A stretch of 64,000 nt of DNA from Sympetrum striolatum (GCA_947579665.1 CANPUZ010000034.1:186001-250000), one strand, 5' to 3'; positions 13,114 to 24,794 are shown, counted from the stretch's first letter. Numbers and translations: made by a program. The notes: generated by a model not told the origin, from the sequence alone.

Positions 13114-14190
13114 CGAGTAAAATGTTGCTTGCATACTGCAAGCAGATCGACAACACCAATTTAATATCGGCAACCTTTCGGGACGGTCTTAAAAAGAAAA
13201 AAAAATTGAAAATATTCTTAAAATTCGCTGCAATTTTAATCGTCTGGCATCGAACCCGGGTCTTCCTGGCTAACCTATTAAACAGCTCAAGAGAAGATCA
13301 CCATCACTAACTATGTGTGAAAATTCAAGCAGAAATATTGGCTGAAACTGCCTCAAACGACGCTCTACTTTTCAAGAATGAAAATGGCTCTCTGAATTCG
13401 AACCAAGGACTATCTAGGAAATCTAAAATATGTTCATCTAAAGAATGTATGATATCTATCTATATGCCGAATTTCAAATTTCTATATTATTGGGAAAGGT
13501 TTCAAAATAATTCATAAAATTCGGATCAACTTCTGATTTAAGAGACAACTGGTGTCGAACCCAGGACATAATGTAACGTGTGAATGCATAGATTGATTTG
13601 TAATGACTTGCTCTTGTATCATGCAAAGTTTGAAGTCGATAGCATGCCGGGAAGTACCTAAATTTTGTTTCCGTTATCTCCGTAAGAAATGCATTGAGAA
13701 GTGGAAATGCCCCCCTGGGATCGAACCAAGAACCATCAGCGAACATGTAAATTTCGATTATGAAATACATTTATGATATCTATCCACGTGCGGAGTTTCA
13801 CGTATCTATGGTATCGGGAAAGGATCAAAACAAAATCTTCAAAATCGCCGCCATGCATTTTAAACGGCCGATTTTTGCCTCGACCTAGCATCGAACCCAG
13901 GATATTTTCCGTAGAACTCATTTACGTTTTCGATAGATCATGACCATATATATAGGCTCCTTGAGTTTTGATTATCTACCTATCCGGAAAGTATTTTTTT
14001 TTTATTCCTGAAAATCAAAGCAATGCATTTAAACGGGAAAAATCGGGATTTTGGAGCCCTCTGGAATCGAACCCATGACACTGATGTTAAAAATCGCAAT
14101 TTTTCTGGTGGTGACACGTTATGGCCAATACGCCGTAAAAAGTTTAGCTCAATCACTCTTGTGGTTTAGGCTGTGAGTTTGTATCCTCTC
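13114..14190 (-). repeat. Helitron-end B-box array, unit D
   Basis: Minus-oriented unit with the standard order. B-box cores lie near 13,249, 13,397, 13,554, 13,720, 13,890 and 14,066. The hairpin end starts at 13,114. The far end (TTTAGGCTGTGAGTTTGTATC) abuts a TA tract into which the Helitron at 14,209-15,710 has inserted. Confidence 0.85.
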
Positions 14191-14208
14191 TATATATATA
14201 TATATCTA

Positions 14209-15710
14209 CTAGCTGTACCCGTTCACACGTTGTTGTGTTTAGAGAAGTGTGATCTCTTTCTTGCCTTGCTTGCCTCTGTTCACTCGTTTCTAATGATCGA
14301 GCAAGAGCAGTGTGATCTCGATCTCTTTCTTGCCTTGCTTGCCTATGTTCACTCGTTTATAATGATCGTTCTTCTCTTCTCCTTTTTGCTTGATTTGTAG
14401 ATAGACCAATAGCACTTCGCGTTGGCGGCATAATTGTAGGGTTAAATAAAACATATTTCCAATTATTTTCTTCAGCTGGAAATTAATAATATTTTTATTT
14501 ATTCACGTATTAATAATTTATTCTCGTATTAATAATTGCAAACGTTTTTGACTGCATTTTTGTATTTATTAGAATTTGCTGGCGAAAAATCAAACGTCAA
14601 ATGCATTAATGTTCTTTTCTGTAATTTAAATTAATTTTTTGAAATCTTAAAAGAAATACAATTTAGGTATTTAAAATATTTTAAGTTTTAATATAATTAG
14701 TAATATTTAAACAATAATTGAAAAAATATAAATTCTGCCCAAATGGGATCAATTTATGTATCGTACTTCTATTTTTCCCGTAGAAAATCCATTCGCAATT
14801 TGAATGGCAGGCAGCTATTCGCGTTGCAAGGCTATTATAATGAAATCATACATACTATCTACATTAATTTCATTCGGTATATAGGAAAATATATTATCAC
14901 AGTACCTTATCAGTTCGGAGTAAGATATGCTAAATTATTTGCTACTCTACACTTCGCATCTCGCAAATCTCAAAGAGAACACATATTCAACTGAAGAAGA
15001 CCTAAAAATGAAATTCAGTCTCGTTAAAGACATAAAATAAATTGAAATGTTGAAAATAGATGATATTTGTAATCAAAGTCGGTAACGTCATCAACTCACC
15101 AAGTTGTCCAGTACATACAATCTCTTGAATTTATCAAAATATAATTTTCATTAAATATCAAAAACCGTTTACTCCATGATAATATACGTAAATATTTACG
15201 TTGCTATAAACAAACATCATTTGAAGACTGGAATAAATTCTCAATGTGTTCTTATGAGAAAATTCAACAATCGCATTCGTCGTAACTGAGAAATAGTTTG
15301 TTTATAGCCTCAAAATTCATCAAAATTATCATCTAATTATCTCTAAGTCTCGTAATTTCCGATCGTAAACTATATTTCAAGACCAAAATAAGAAACTTTA
15401 TTCAATTTCCCTTCTTTTGGTGGTACTTCTAAATCCATACGTTGGTTATTTCTAATTTAATTTTGCGAAAGAAAGGAAGCATGCAAGTGATAAAATCGAA
15501 GTTTACATGTATTTCTTATGGAAACTGTTTTTCCTTCTGGAGTCGAACTGAGTACTCCGATTAAAATAAAAATTTACAAAAACCTTCCCGGGGATATACG
15601 TAATAATTTCCCAAATTTTCACGACGATTGGATGTATGGTTTTTGAATCTATCGAGTACAGACAGACAGACAGACAGACAGACACACATTCATTTTTATA
15701 TATATATAGA
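14209..15710 (-). mobile_element. Non-autonomous Helitron with canonical ends
   Basis: On the minus strand the element begins TCTATATATATATAAAAATG at 15,710 and ends GGGTACAGCTAG at 14,209. The host base before the TC is A and the base after CTAG is T, exactly the A|TC...CTRR|T rule for Helitrons. The start is followed by a CTGT/CAGA microsatellite (15,659-15,684) and by conserved 5' wording seen in insect Helitrons (TACATCCAATCGTCGTGAAA near 15,620). I find no Rep or helicase domain, so the copy depends on another element. It sits in the TA linker between array units D and E and so is younger than the array. Confidence 0.9.
14236..14372. repeat. ~70-bp tandem duplication inside the Helitron 3' region
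   Basis: Two adjacent copies of a segment contain AGTGTGATCTC, then TTTCTTGCCTTGCTTGCCT, then GTTCACTCGTTT and AATGATCG. They lie just inside the 3' (minus-strand) end of the Helitron at 14,209-15,710. They look like a local slippage duplication. Confidence 0.8.
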
Positions 15711-15717
15711 TTATATA

Positions 15718-16788
15718 CGAGTTTAATATAGCTTGCATACTGCAAGCAGACCGGCAATACTTATAGCATATCGGCATCATATCGGGTCTGTCCTAAAAAA
15801 AAAGGATTGAATTGTTCTTAAAATTCGCTGAAATTTCATCGTCTGGCATCGAACCCGGGTCTTAATGGTGAACCTACTATACAGCACAACAGAAGAACAC
15901 CATCTCTAACTATGTGTGAAAATTCAAGCAGAAATATTGACTGCAACTGCATGAAACGACGTCCTACTATTCACGAATGTAGATGGCTCTCTGGATTCGA
16001 ACCAAGGACTATTTAGGAAATCTAAAACATGATTTTGAAATGTATCTAAGTTCTCTATCTATATGACTAATTTCATGTTTTAATATTATTGGGAAGGGGT
16101 TCAAATTAATTCTTAAAAATCGGATAATTTACTGATTGTAGAGACGCCTGGTGTCGAACCCAGGAAATATTGGTAATTGTGAATGCTCAGTATGATTTAT
16201 TAGGACTTAATCTTATTTCATACAAAGTTTGAATTCGATATCATGCCGGGAAGTACCTAAAACCTAATTCTGTTATCTCCATAAGAAATGCATTGAGGAA
16301 TGTAAATGGCTCTCTGGGATCGAACCAAGGACCATCAGCGAATATGTAAAATTTGATTAGGAAATATATTAATGATCTACAACTCCTTGCCGAATTTCAA
16401 GTTTCCATGCCATCGGGAAAGGGTCGAAAAAAAATCTTAAATATCGCCACAATGCATTTTAAACGGCCGATTTTTGCCTTGATCTAGCATCGAACCCAGG
16501 ATATTTTCCGTAAAACTCATTTATGTTTTCGATAGATCATGGCCATATATAAAGGCTCCTAGAGTTTCGATTCTCTACCTATCCGGGAAGTATTTTTTAA
16601 AAATTCCCGAAAATCTAAGCAATGCATTTAAACGGGAAAAATCGGGACTTTGGGGCCCTCTGGAATCGAACCCATGACACTGAGGATCAAAATCACAATT
16701 TTTCTGGCGGTTACACGTAATGGCCAATACGTCGTAAAAATTTCATGTTAATGACGCTTGTAGTTTAGCCTGTGAATTTGTATCCTAT
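15718..16788 (-). repeat. Helitron-end B-box array, unit E
   Basis: Minus-oriented unit with the standard order. B-box cores lie near 15,849, 15,996, 16,153, 16,319, 16,489 and 16,665. The hairpin end is at 15,718-15,747. At the other side the linker module appears in its unit-A orientation, followed by the Helitron that begins at about 16,845. Confidence 0.85.
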
Positions 16789-18250
16789 CTATCTATTATA
16801 TATAGATGCTTCTCCGGATTCATTCATGTATCCATATATATATTACTATATATAAAGCTGCAAATCCTACTGATTGACACAAAATCCTGGGCATTTCTAA
16901 TCGAGCTGGAAGGCTGAAATTTTCAGGAGAGATTTATAATTGACAGTCGAGTTGGGAAAAAATCGAAAATCTACAGATTTTGTCCTAGGTTTGAGACCAG
17001 AAAGGATTATATTTTTCAATGTATTTAAACGGGAAAAACGAAAAATGGCCATGCAGAGCAAATTTCTTTCGTTCATAAAAATATGAAAATGTAATCGTAA
17101 AGCAGTGGGACTTGGTCTATATTACGTCTAAAGGATCAAAGTTTTCTTTTCTTGCGACCGATTTTAACATTCCGGCAGGAAATTTGCAAAATTTTAGTTT
17201 GAACGCCAATTTATTACGTTTTTTTCTCCTCATTTTGAAAATTAAATCTATGGCAACAACCATTGTTTGAATCGAAAACAAGTTTGTTTACGATCCTATT
17301 TTCATATGCAATGATAAAGGTTTGATGCATTTTTAATTATTTTAAATCTTTCTTTCGATACATGTTATTACTGAATGCTGAAAAATGTAAATTTCGTTAA
17401 AATAGACAGTGGATATCTGCACGGTCAATGAATCAATCGTGAATGCATGCTGTGATAACATAAGTTTATGTAGAGAATACGAGACCATTAACAACGAAGA
17501 TAATCGTAAAAGTCATGTAAGTAGTGAGATTTTTCTAGAATGAAGTACATAGATACGAATATAAATTAATAAATAGGGATATTAATGTAAATTAAAAGGT
17601 TTAACGACAATCTTTAGAAATAACATAACTGTAAGCATTACGAATCATTAGTTTCGCGAACACTATAATTTATTAATATATTATAATTCATAGCTCACTT
17701 AACCAAATACATTTATCATATACTGAACTCTCATCTAAATGAACAACAAATATCTAATCAGGAAATACATGGTATTCTTGAACTATGTTAGGTTAGGTTT
17801 ACGCATATGGTGGATTGCTTTTCGTGTGTGTGAGTTTCTGTTCTTTTAATTTTATGCCTATTATGTTTATTCTTTTCTATTTTAATTACATATAATTATT
17901 CTGTCACCTTTCCAAAGAGAATTTAAAATTAAGTTCTTTTTCTACGTTTCTTTAATTAATACGTAGTACACAATTAGTTCGTAATATATTACGTAATTCA
18001 ACATTCATCAAAATAAAAAAAAACAGAAATCTACTCATAAAATACACTGATTTCCTTCAACGACTTTCTGATTACGTTGTTCTACGCTGGATAATTCTTG
18101 GTTAGTAAAAACAATCTTTGTATGTATCATTGTATGAATATTATTTTCCCATCTTCTCCAAACGGACTTTAGAATAAAGTTCTTTTTCTACGTTCTTTGA
18201 AACTATTTACATAATTACGTTGCCTATTGTCTATTTGTTTATTTAATTAG

Positions 18251-18338
18251 AAACGGAGCTCATTGTCGTAGTAGACAACATTTAATGAATATAGGATTAT
18301 TTTGCAGAATGTCTTGCACTCAACCACATACTACACAG
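18251..18338 (+). other. Putative captured exon, copy 1
   Basis: This 88-bp segment is preceded by a TTTAATTAG acceptor-like sequence and followed by GTAATCG, a donor-like sequence. It contains an ATG (18,309) that opens ten codons up to the donor, reading MSCTQPHTTQ. Near-identical 88-bp segments with the same borders occur at 20,482 and 20,949. The preserved borders suggest an exon carried by the Helitron. The source gene is unknown. Confidence 0.45.
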
Positions 18339-19099
18339 GTAATCGTCTATTTATTCCGCATTTTTATCTTATGCAGATTTTTATTCTGACTTTACTTTGT
18401 TTGGCGTATTTCTTTAATATAATTTTACGAATGCGTATTCATTACAGACTCCCGTATCTCATAAACGCGAAAGGCTTTAGAAATGATTATTTTACTATCA
18501 TATTATTTGGCGAATCTCGATCTCACTTATTTGAAAATTATGCATACAATAGACAGTGGTATAATTAAAAAAATTTTCTTTCCATATATGTTATGACTGA
18601 AAGTTGAAAAATGTAACTTTCATCAAAATGGACAGCGAATATCTGCACGGTCAATGAATTATTCGGGAATACATACAGTGATAACATAAGTTTATGTAGA
18701 CCATTTATAAACGAAGATAATCGGAAAAGTCATGTAAGTAGTGAGATTATTCGAGGATTAAATTTAAAAGTCTACACTGAATCTATATAAGGGGGATAAG
18801 AAAGCAATTTCGATGAAATATACTCATTAATTACTGATGAAGAACGTATTATACCGGATCAAGTCTACCTATGCCTGAGTAAAAGTAAGTACAACTGAAA
18901 TTTACATCATCCTAAAATATTACTATCAGAATATTAATGTAAATTAATAGTTTCAACGATATCATTTAGAAATAATATAACTGCAAACAATACGAATCAT
19001 TAGCATCAAAATCGGTATAGTTTAGTATAGTAGTATTTCACTTTATTCTCACTTAACCCAATGCATTTATCGTATATTAAATTATGTCTAAAAATTTCC

Positions 19100-19560
19100 T
19101 TTGCAATGGCCATTTCCGATTCCTACTTTATGGCGTTATAATTAATCACAATATTCATAACATCTCTGATGAAAGCAGGAAGATCCCAATTACCACCATT
19201 TCAATAACTAATACTATTAATAAAGACACTCAACCATTCTATAGCCAGAAAAATCTTGCTAGCCGGAATTCGTACCTTGGTGTTGGAGTCCTAGCACAGT
19301 GACCACTTTATCACCGCACCCGGTGTGTTTGGTATTTTGCCCTTAGTTTCTCTTAAGATCGACAGATAAGCTCCAGCGTCCTGTCTCGCGTGCCACCTCA
19401 TAGTGTGGCTTCTTTAGATGATGTTCCTTTTAGGAGGGGAAGCTTTAAGTAATGTATGCCTCAATTTCATACTACATACATTGTGATACATTGTAACCAA
19501 AAAGCTCATACGGGCAGCCAAACCCGTTGCTGCCCGCCTTTCTTGAAGGACCATATTATA
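19100..19560 (-). repeat. SINE-like insertion (tRNA-related core)
   Basis: On the minus strand, GGTGATAAAGTGGTCACTGT (near 19,311-19,292) is followed by AAGGTACGAATTCCGGCTAG (near 19,278-19,259). The second piece resembles a B box with one change. GC-rich flanking text (CGGGCAGCAACGGG near 19,530) stands out from the AT-rich Helitron around it. I take it as a SINE inserted in the Helitron; the boundaries are uncertain. Confidence 0.45.
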
Positions 19561-20481
19561 ATTGAATATCAAGAAAGTGTAACTTTCATTTAAATGAACA
19601 ACAAATATCTACACAGGAAATAAAATTATATCCTTGAACGATGTTAGGATTATACGTATATGTTGGATTGCCTTTCGTGTGTGAAAATTGTGCTTTTAAT
19701 TGTATGCCTATTATGTATCGTCTTTTCAATTTTAATAACATATATTTATTCTGTCATCTTATCCATACAGAATTTAAAATTAAGTTAAATTTTCGTTTTT
19801 TTAATTAATACGTAGTACCTTACGTAATGATATGGGATACTGCTGGGGAAACGATAAATGTCCATGAAGAACCAAATGTTTTCATTCACATAAGCATGAA
19901 AAATGTACGTACAGTGGAGAGTATTTAACTAAATTATACCTCAAAGTGGAATTTTCATTTTTCCTGCATCCAATTTCGCCATGTCGGCAACATCTTAAAT
20001 TAAATACAAATTAATAATGTTTTTATTTGCACCCTTCCCAAGATAAAAACTTTGGCTACGACCATTATTTACGTGGAATACAAATTTGTTTGCAGTTCAA
20101 ATAACATACGCCGTGATGAAAGTATGAAGTTTTTGAAATATTTTTCAATATTCTTTTGTTTGTAATATTAATATACATCAAGAACATTTAACTTTCATCA
20201 AAATAAACAACAAAAATCTACTCATAAAATACGCTGATTTCCTTGAACGAACTTTGGATTACGTTTTTCTACGTATCAGCTGGATGATTCTTCGTAAGTA
20301 AAACAATTTCTGCGATTAAAAATGTATGCTTACTATGTTTACTCTTTTCTATTGTATTCACCTCAAATTATTTTTTCATATTCTGCAAACGGGCTTTAGA
20401 ATTAAGTTCTTTTTCTACGTTTTTCAAAATTATTTACATAGATACGTTACCTGTAGCATATTTGTTTGTTTATATAATTAG

Positions 20482-20569
20482 AAACGGAGCTCATTGTCGT
20501 GGTAGACGCCATTTAATGAACATAGGATTCAATTTCATTATGTCTGGCACTGAACCGAATACTTCACAG
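20482..20569 (+). other. Putative captured exon, copy 2
   Basis: Second copy, again 88 bp, with AG (20,480-20,481) before and GT after. The ATG at 20,540 opens the peptide MSGTEPNTSQ up to the donor site. An upstream frame is also open from the 20,462 ATG. Confidence 0.45.
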
Positions 20570-20948
20570 GTAATCGTCTATTTATTTTCCGCATTTTTAT
20601 CTTATGCAGATTTTTATTCTAACTTTGCTTTGATTGGCGTATTTTCTTAAATTAATTTTACAAATGCACATTCATTAGGAATCAACTCCAAATCTCCCGT
20701 ATCAAATAAGCGTAGAAGGCCTTTGAAATCCAAAGGGGGACGTCCTAAAACCTTGAACGACCTTCGGATTATGTAGTTCTACGTGTTCGCTGGATAATTT
20801 TTGTAAGTAAAAACAATTTCTGCGTTTATCATCGCATGCAAAATATTTTCCCAACATCTCCATATGGGCTTTAAATTCAACTTCTTTTTCTACATTCTTC
20901 AAAATTATTCAACTACGTTGCCTAATTTCTATTTGTTTATTTAATTAG

Positions 20949-21036
20949 AAACGGAGCTCATAGTGCCGCTTTAGACGCCATTTAATGTGCATAGGATTCA
21001 ATTGAAGTATGCCTTGCACTGAACCGAGTACTACAG
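20949..21036 (+). other. Putative captured exon, copy 3
   Basis: Third copy with AG before and GTAACG after. The ATG at 21,009 gives MPCTEPSTT before the donor. Small indels cancel so that total length stays at 88 bp. Confidence 0.45.
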
Positions 21037-21352
21037 GTAACGAATCATCTATCGATTTCTCGCCTTTTTATCTTACGAAGACTTTTATTATTACTTAAAT
21101 TTGTTTGGCGCATTTCTTTAATTTAATTTTACGTATGCGTATTCTTTAAGGTCTCAACTGCAAAACTCCCGTCTCAATTAAACGTGAAAGGCTTTCGAAA
21201 TAATTATTATATTATTAGATGAAACTCGATCTCATATTTGAAAATTAGGTATACGATAGACAGTAGTATAATTAAAAAGACACATATCCCTTCATAATTT
21301 TCTTTGCTTGCAGTTTGCAAGCACCCATTTACTAGTTCATATATATACCCAG

Positions 21353-22430
21353 ATAGGATACAAATTCACAGGCTAAACCAAAAGCGTCATTGACTTGAAA
21401 TTTTTACGACATATTGGCCATAGAGTGTAACCGCCAGAAAAATTGCGATTTTGATTCTCAGTGTCATGGGTTCGATTCCAGAGGGCCCCAAAGTCTCGAT
21501 TTTTCCCGTTTAAATGCATTGCTTTGATTTTCGGGAATTTTTAAAAAATACTTCCGGGATAGGTAGAGAATCGAAAATCTAGGAACCTTTATATATGGTC
21601 ATGATCTATCGAAAACATAAATGAGTTTTAAGGAAAATATCCTGGGTTCGATGCTAGGTCGAGGCAAAAATCGGCCGTTTAAAATGTATTGTGGCGATTT
21701 TTAAGATTTTTTTTGGACCCCTTCCCGATGGCATGGAAACTTGAAATTCGGCATGGAGTTGGAGATAATAAATATGTTTCATAATCAAATTTTACATATT
21801 CGCTGATGGTCCTTGGTTCGATCCCAGGGCGCCATTTACATTTCTCAATGCATTTCTTATGGAGATAACGGAAACAAATTTTAGGTACTTCCCGGCATGC
21901 TATCGACTTAAAACTTAGCATGATAGAAGAACCAGTGTTAACAAATCAAACTAAGCATTCATAGCTATCAATGTGTCCTGGGTTCGACACCAGGTGTCTC
22001 TGCAATCAGAAGTTGATCCGATTTTTAGGAATTATTTTGAAACCTTTCCCAATAATATAGAAACTTGAAATTTGGCATATGAATTAAGATCATTGATAAA
22101 TTTCAGAAAGATTTTTTAAATTTCCAAGATCGTCCTTGGTTCGAGTCCCGAGAGCCATTTACATTCGTGAACATTAGAGCGTCTTTTGAGGTAGTTGTAG
22201 CCAATATTTCTGCTTGAATTTTCACACATAGTTAGAGATGGTGATCTTCTATTGTGCTACATAGTAAGTTCACCAGTAAGATCCGGGTTCGATGCCAGAC
22301 GATGAAATTTCAGCGAATTTATAAAAAAATTAAACCTTTTTTTTTTTCTTATGAGGACCGTCCCGATGTGATGCCGATATGAAATTAGTATTGCCGATCT
22401 GCTTACAGTATGCAAGCTACATTTTACTCG
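21353..22430 (+). repeat. Helitron-end B-box array, unit F (inverted arm)
   Basis: Plus-oriented unit, opposite to A-E. It begins GGATACAAATTCACAGG and ends in a hairpin region (GCTTACAGTATGCAAGC, one stem mismatch) plus CTCG at 22,427-22,430. GGTTCGA cores lie near 21,469, 21,645, 21,815, 21,980, 22,138 and 22,286. Several are exact B boxes (GGTTCGATTCC, GGTTCGATCCC). It follows the CTAG end of the central Helitron by fewer than 20 bp. Confidence 0.85.
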
Positions 22431-22496
22431 TATAGCTATATATATGAATGAATCCGGAGAAGCATCTATATATAATAGATATATATATATAGAGAG

Positions 22497-23573
22497 AGGA
22501 TACAAACTCACAGCCTAAACCACAAGAGTGATTGAGTTGAAATTTTTACGACATATTGGCCATAACGTGTAACCTCCAGAAAAATTGCGATTTTGAACCT
22601 CAGTGTCATGGGTTCGATTCCAGAGGGCCCCAAAGTCCCGATTTTTCCCGTTTAAATGCATTGCTTTGATTTTCGGGAATTTTTAAAAAATACTTCCCGG
22701 ATAGGTAAAGAATCAAAACTCAAGGAGCCGATATATATGGTCATGATCTATCGAAAACATAAATAAGTTTTACTGAAAATATCCTTGGTTCGATGCTAGG
22801 TCGTGGCAAAAATCGGCCGTTTAAAATGCATTGTGGCGATTTTTAAGATTTTTTTTGGACCCTTTCCCGATGGCATGGAAACTTTAATTCGGCATGGGTT
22901 TAGATATCATAAATATATTTAATAATCAAATTTTATAAATTCGCTGATGGTCCTTGGTTCGATCCCAGAGAGCCATTTACATTCCTCAATACATTTCCTA
23001 TGGAGATAAAAGAAAAAGGTTTTAGGTACTTCCCGGCAGGATATAGACTTCAGACTTTGTATGAAATAAGATGAAGTCCTAATAAATCATACTGTGCATT
23101 CACAGCTAAAAATATGTTCTGGGTTCGACACCAGGCGTCTCTACAATCAGTAAAATATCCGATATTTAAGAATTAATTTAAACCCATTCCCAATAATATT
23201 AAAATATGTTATTAGGCATATAGATAGAGAACATAGATACATTTTAAAAACATGTTTTAGATTTCCTAGATCGTCCTTGGTTCGAATCCAGAGAGCCCTT
23301 TACATTATTGAAATGAAGGACGTCGTTTGAGGCAGTTGGAGCCAATATTTCTGCTTAAATTTTCACACAGAGTAAGAGATAGTGATTTTCTGTTGAGCTG
23401 CATAGTAGGTTCACCAGGAAGGCCTTGGTTCGATGCCAGACGATTAATTTGCAGCGAATTTTAAGAATATTTTCAATCCCTTTTTTTTTTCTTTTGAGGG
23501 CCGTCCCGATATGATGCCGACATGAAATTAGTGTTGTCGATCTGCTTGCAGTATGCAAGCTACATTTTACTCG
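22497..23573 (+). repeat. Helitron-end B-box array, unit G (inverted arm)
   Basis: Plus-oriented unit preceded by the linker GAATGAATCCGGAGAAGC and a TA tract. GGTTCGA cores lie near 22,610, 22,786, 22,956, 23,121, 23,279 and 23,427. It ends with a perfect 7-bp hairpin (23,544-23,560) and CTCG at 23,570-23,573 next to (TA)n. It is tandem with unit F in the same orientation. Confidence 0.85.
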
Positions 23574-23602
23574 TGTATATATATATATATATATATATAT
23601 AG
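23574..23602. repeat. (TA)n microsatellite
   Basis: A near-pure TA run directly follows the CTCG terminus of unit G, consistent with insertion of the array units into TA targets. Confidence 0.85.
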
Positions 23603-23687
23603 TGTCAAAATAGTATGAGTGTGGAAAAGCATCGACGGAAACCTTGACGAAGTGGTGAAAAACTTACAAATTTTCAAGCTTAATTGG

Positions 23688-23816
23688 TAGTAGGAGGTAG
23701 TATTGTTAAAAGTGATTCGACAGCTTAAGTTATTTCGCACACTGGCTCCCACCGGGAATCAAACCAGGGACCACTTTCGCCAAAGGCAAATGCCCATTAT
23801 GTTGCCTTATCTAACA
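23688..23816 (-). repeat. tRNA-derived SINE, family S (old copy)
   Basis: On the minus strand a head with GCATTTGCCTTTGGCGAAAG and CCTGGTTTGATTCCCGGTGG (B box with one change) is followed by GGGAGCCAGTGTGCGAAAT, AGCTGTCGAATCACTTTTAA and a TAC-type tail. This is the same family as the copies at 59,290 and 59,917, but more decayed in its 5' end. Confidence 0.8.
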
Positions 23817-24790
23817 TTAGAATACGTGAGACTAGACACTAAAAGGTAGCTCAACAAGACCTTCAATTCCAAACTGAAGGAACGAAATATTTCGGCAGCC
23901 TTCTTTTTGTTTACGCCAAGATTATTGAAAACCTCAGAGGGAGATTAAAAAGCCATTATCAAGACCCTTTAATTAAAGGGTTCTCAACCTTAGGCTCGAG
24001 ATGATGTGCTTCCAACCGAAGAGGCCTCTTTGGAGATGAGAGGGAAAAGAAATAATTGAATGAAAAGAGCCATTTGATATCATCGCTAAAGTAAATTGAC
24101 CTTTTATGTATTATTTCGTCACCTTCTTTACGTTTATTGCGATTTTATATTTTGTCTTGATTCCAAAGGACTTGTTTAAACTCCTAGGGAGGAGGCATCG
24201 GAAATTTCCAAGGAACTATTTGCAGAGAAGAACAGAGGTGCCCAGTGACAGTCGAGTAGAGAAAAATACAATAAATGGAGTAAAAATGGCACATTAACAT
24301 TTACAGTAATACCCCGATAGCCGTCATTTAAGGTTTTCTACATATGGGTATTTTCCATGCATGGTTATATAAATGGTAAGGCTCATCTATACAAGTCCTT
24401 AGCAACATTTAAAATCAAGAAAGAAGTTGTTAGACATGACACACTGAGAGGAATAACAAAAAAGACATTTACAGATAAGTGAAAACATCGAGAAGATTGA
24501 TGAAATCAACATTTCGCTGCAGATGACAAAGCGCTCCTTCTTCAGTCGATTCGAAGATCTCCTGCGATGACGGTGTTTGAAAACGAAGAATGTCATGAAT
24601 GGAATGATAATGTAGCAATGAATATGTGGAAAGAAAGTAGAGGACCATAGCGAAATCAATACATGAGAAAGAGTAAGTATCGAATGAACCGATATCTGAT
24701 GAGAAATGCTGTGACGCGCTCTTTTGCTAATAGAGCACAGTTAGAAGTCAGTTCGTACCCTTTTAAGAACCCTGTGAAAATATATTAAGT
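23817..24790. other. Intergenic, nothing recognised
   Basis: A 63-codon frame at 24,106-24,297 starts with a hydrophobic stretch, but nothing supports it as a gene. No repeats seen. Confidence 0.45.
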
Positions 24791-24794
24791 AATA

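Larger units (their letters stand above)
16845..21335 (+). mobile_element. Long non-autonomous Helitron with internal tandem modules
   Basis: The 3' end is textbook Helitron: a 7-bp stem hairpin GCTTGCA-GTT-TGCAAGC (21,306-21,322), nine bases, then CTAG at 21,332-21,335 followed by T. The 5' end is CTATATATAAAGCTG in a TA tract near 16,845; the expected leading T of TC is missing. The interior holds two to three diverged copies of a ~1.2-kb module. Landmarks such as GGATATCTGCACGGTCAATG (17,411) recur near 18,637, and the segment around GAAACGGAGCTCATTG recurs at 18,251, 20,482 and 20,949. A SINE-like insertion splits the second copy. No Rep/helicase frame is recognisable. The 3' terminus is clearly related to that of the flanking array units. 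Confidence 0.8.

Noticed and set aside
9841..16680. tRNA genes at each GGTTCGA motif
   Set aside because: Only the T-arm-like part is present. No acceptor stem, A box or anticodon arm could be matched at any of the sites.
9705..23573. CRISPR-like array
   Set aside because: Repeat spacing is regular, but units are 150-180-bp diverged monomers without short identical repeats and unique spacers, and the DNA is eukaryotic.
24106..24297. A short frame with a hydrophobic N terminus (possible membrane peptide)
   Set aside because: Hydrophobicity follows from T-rich codons; no other evidence.
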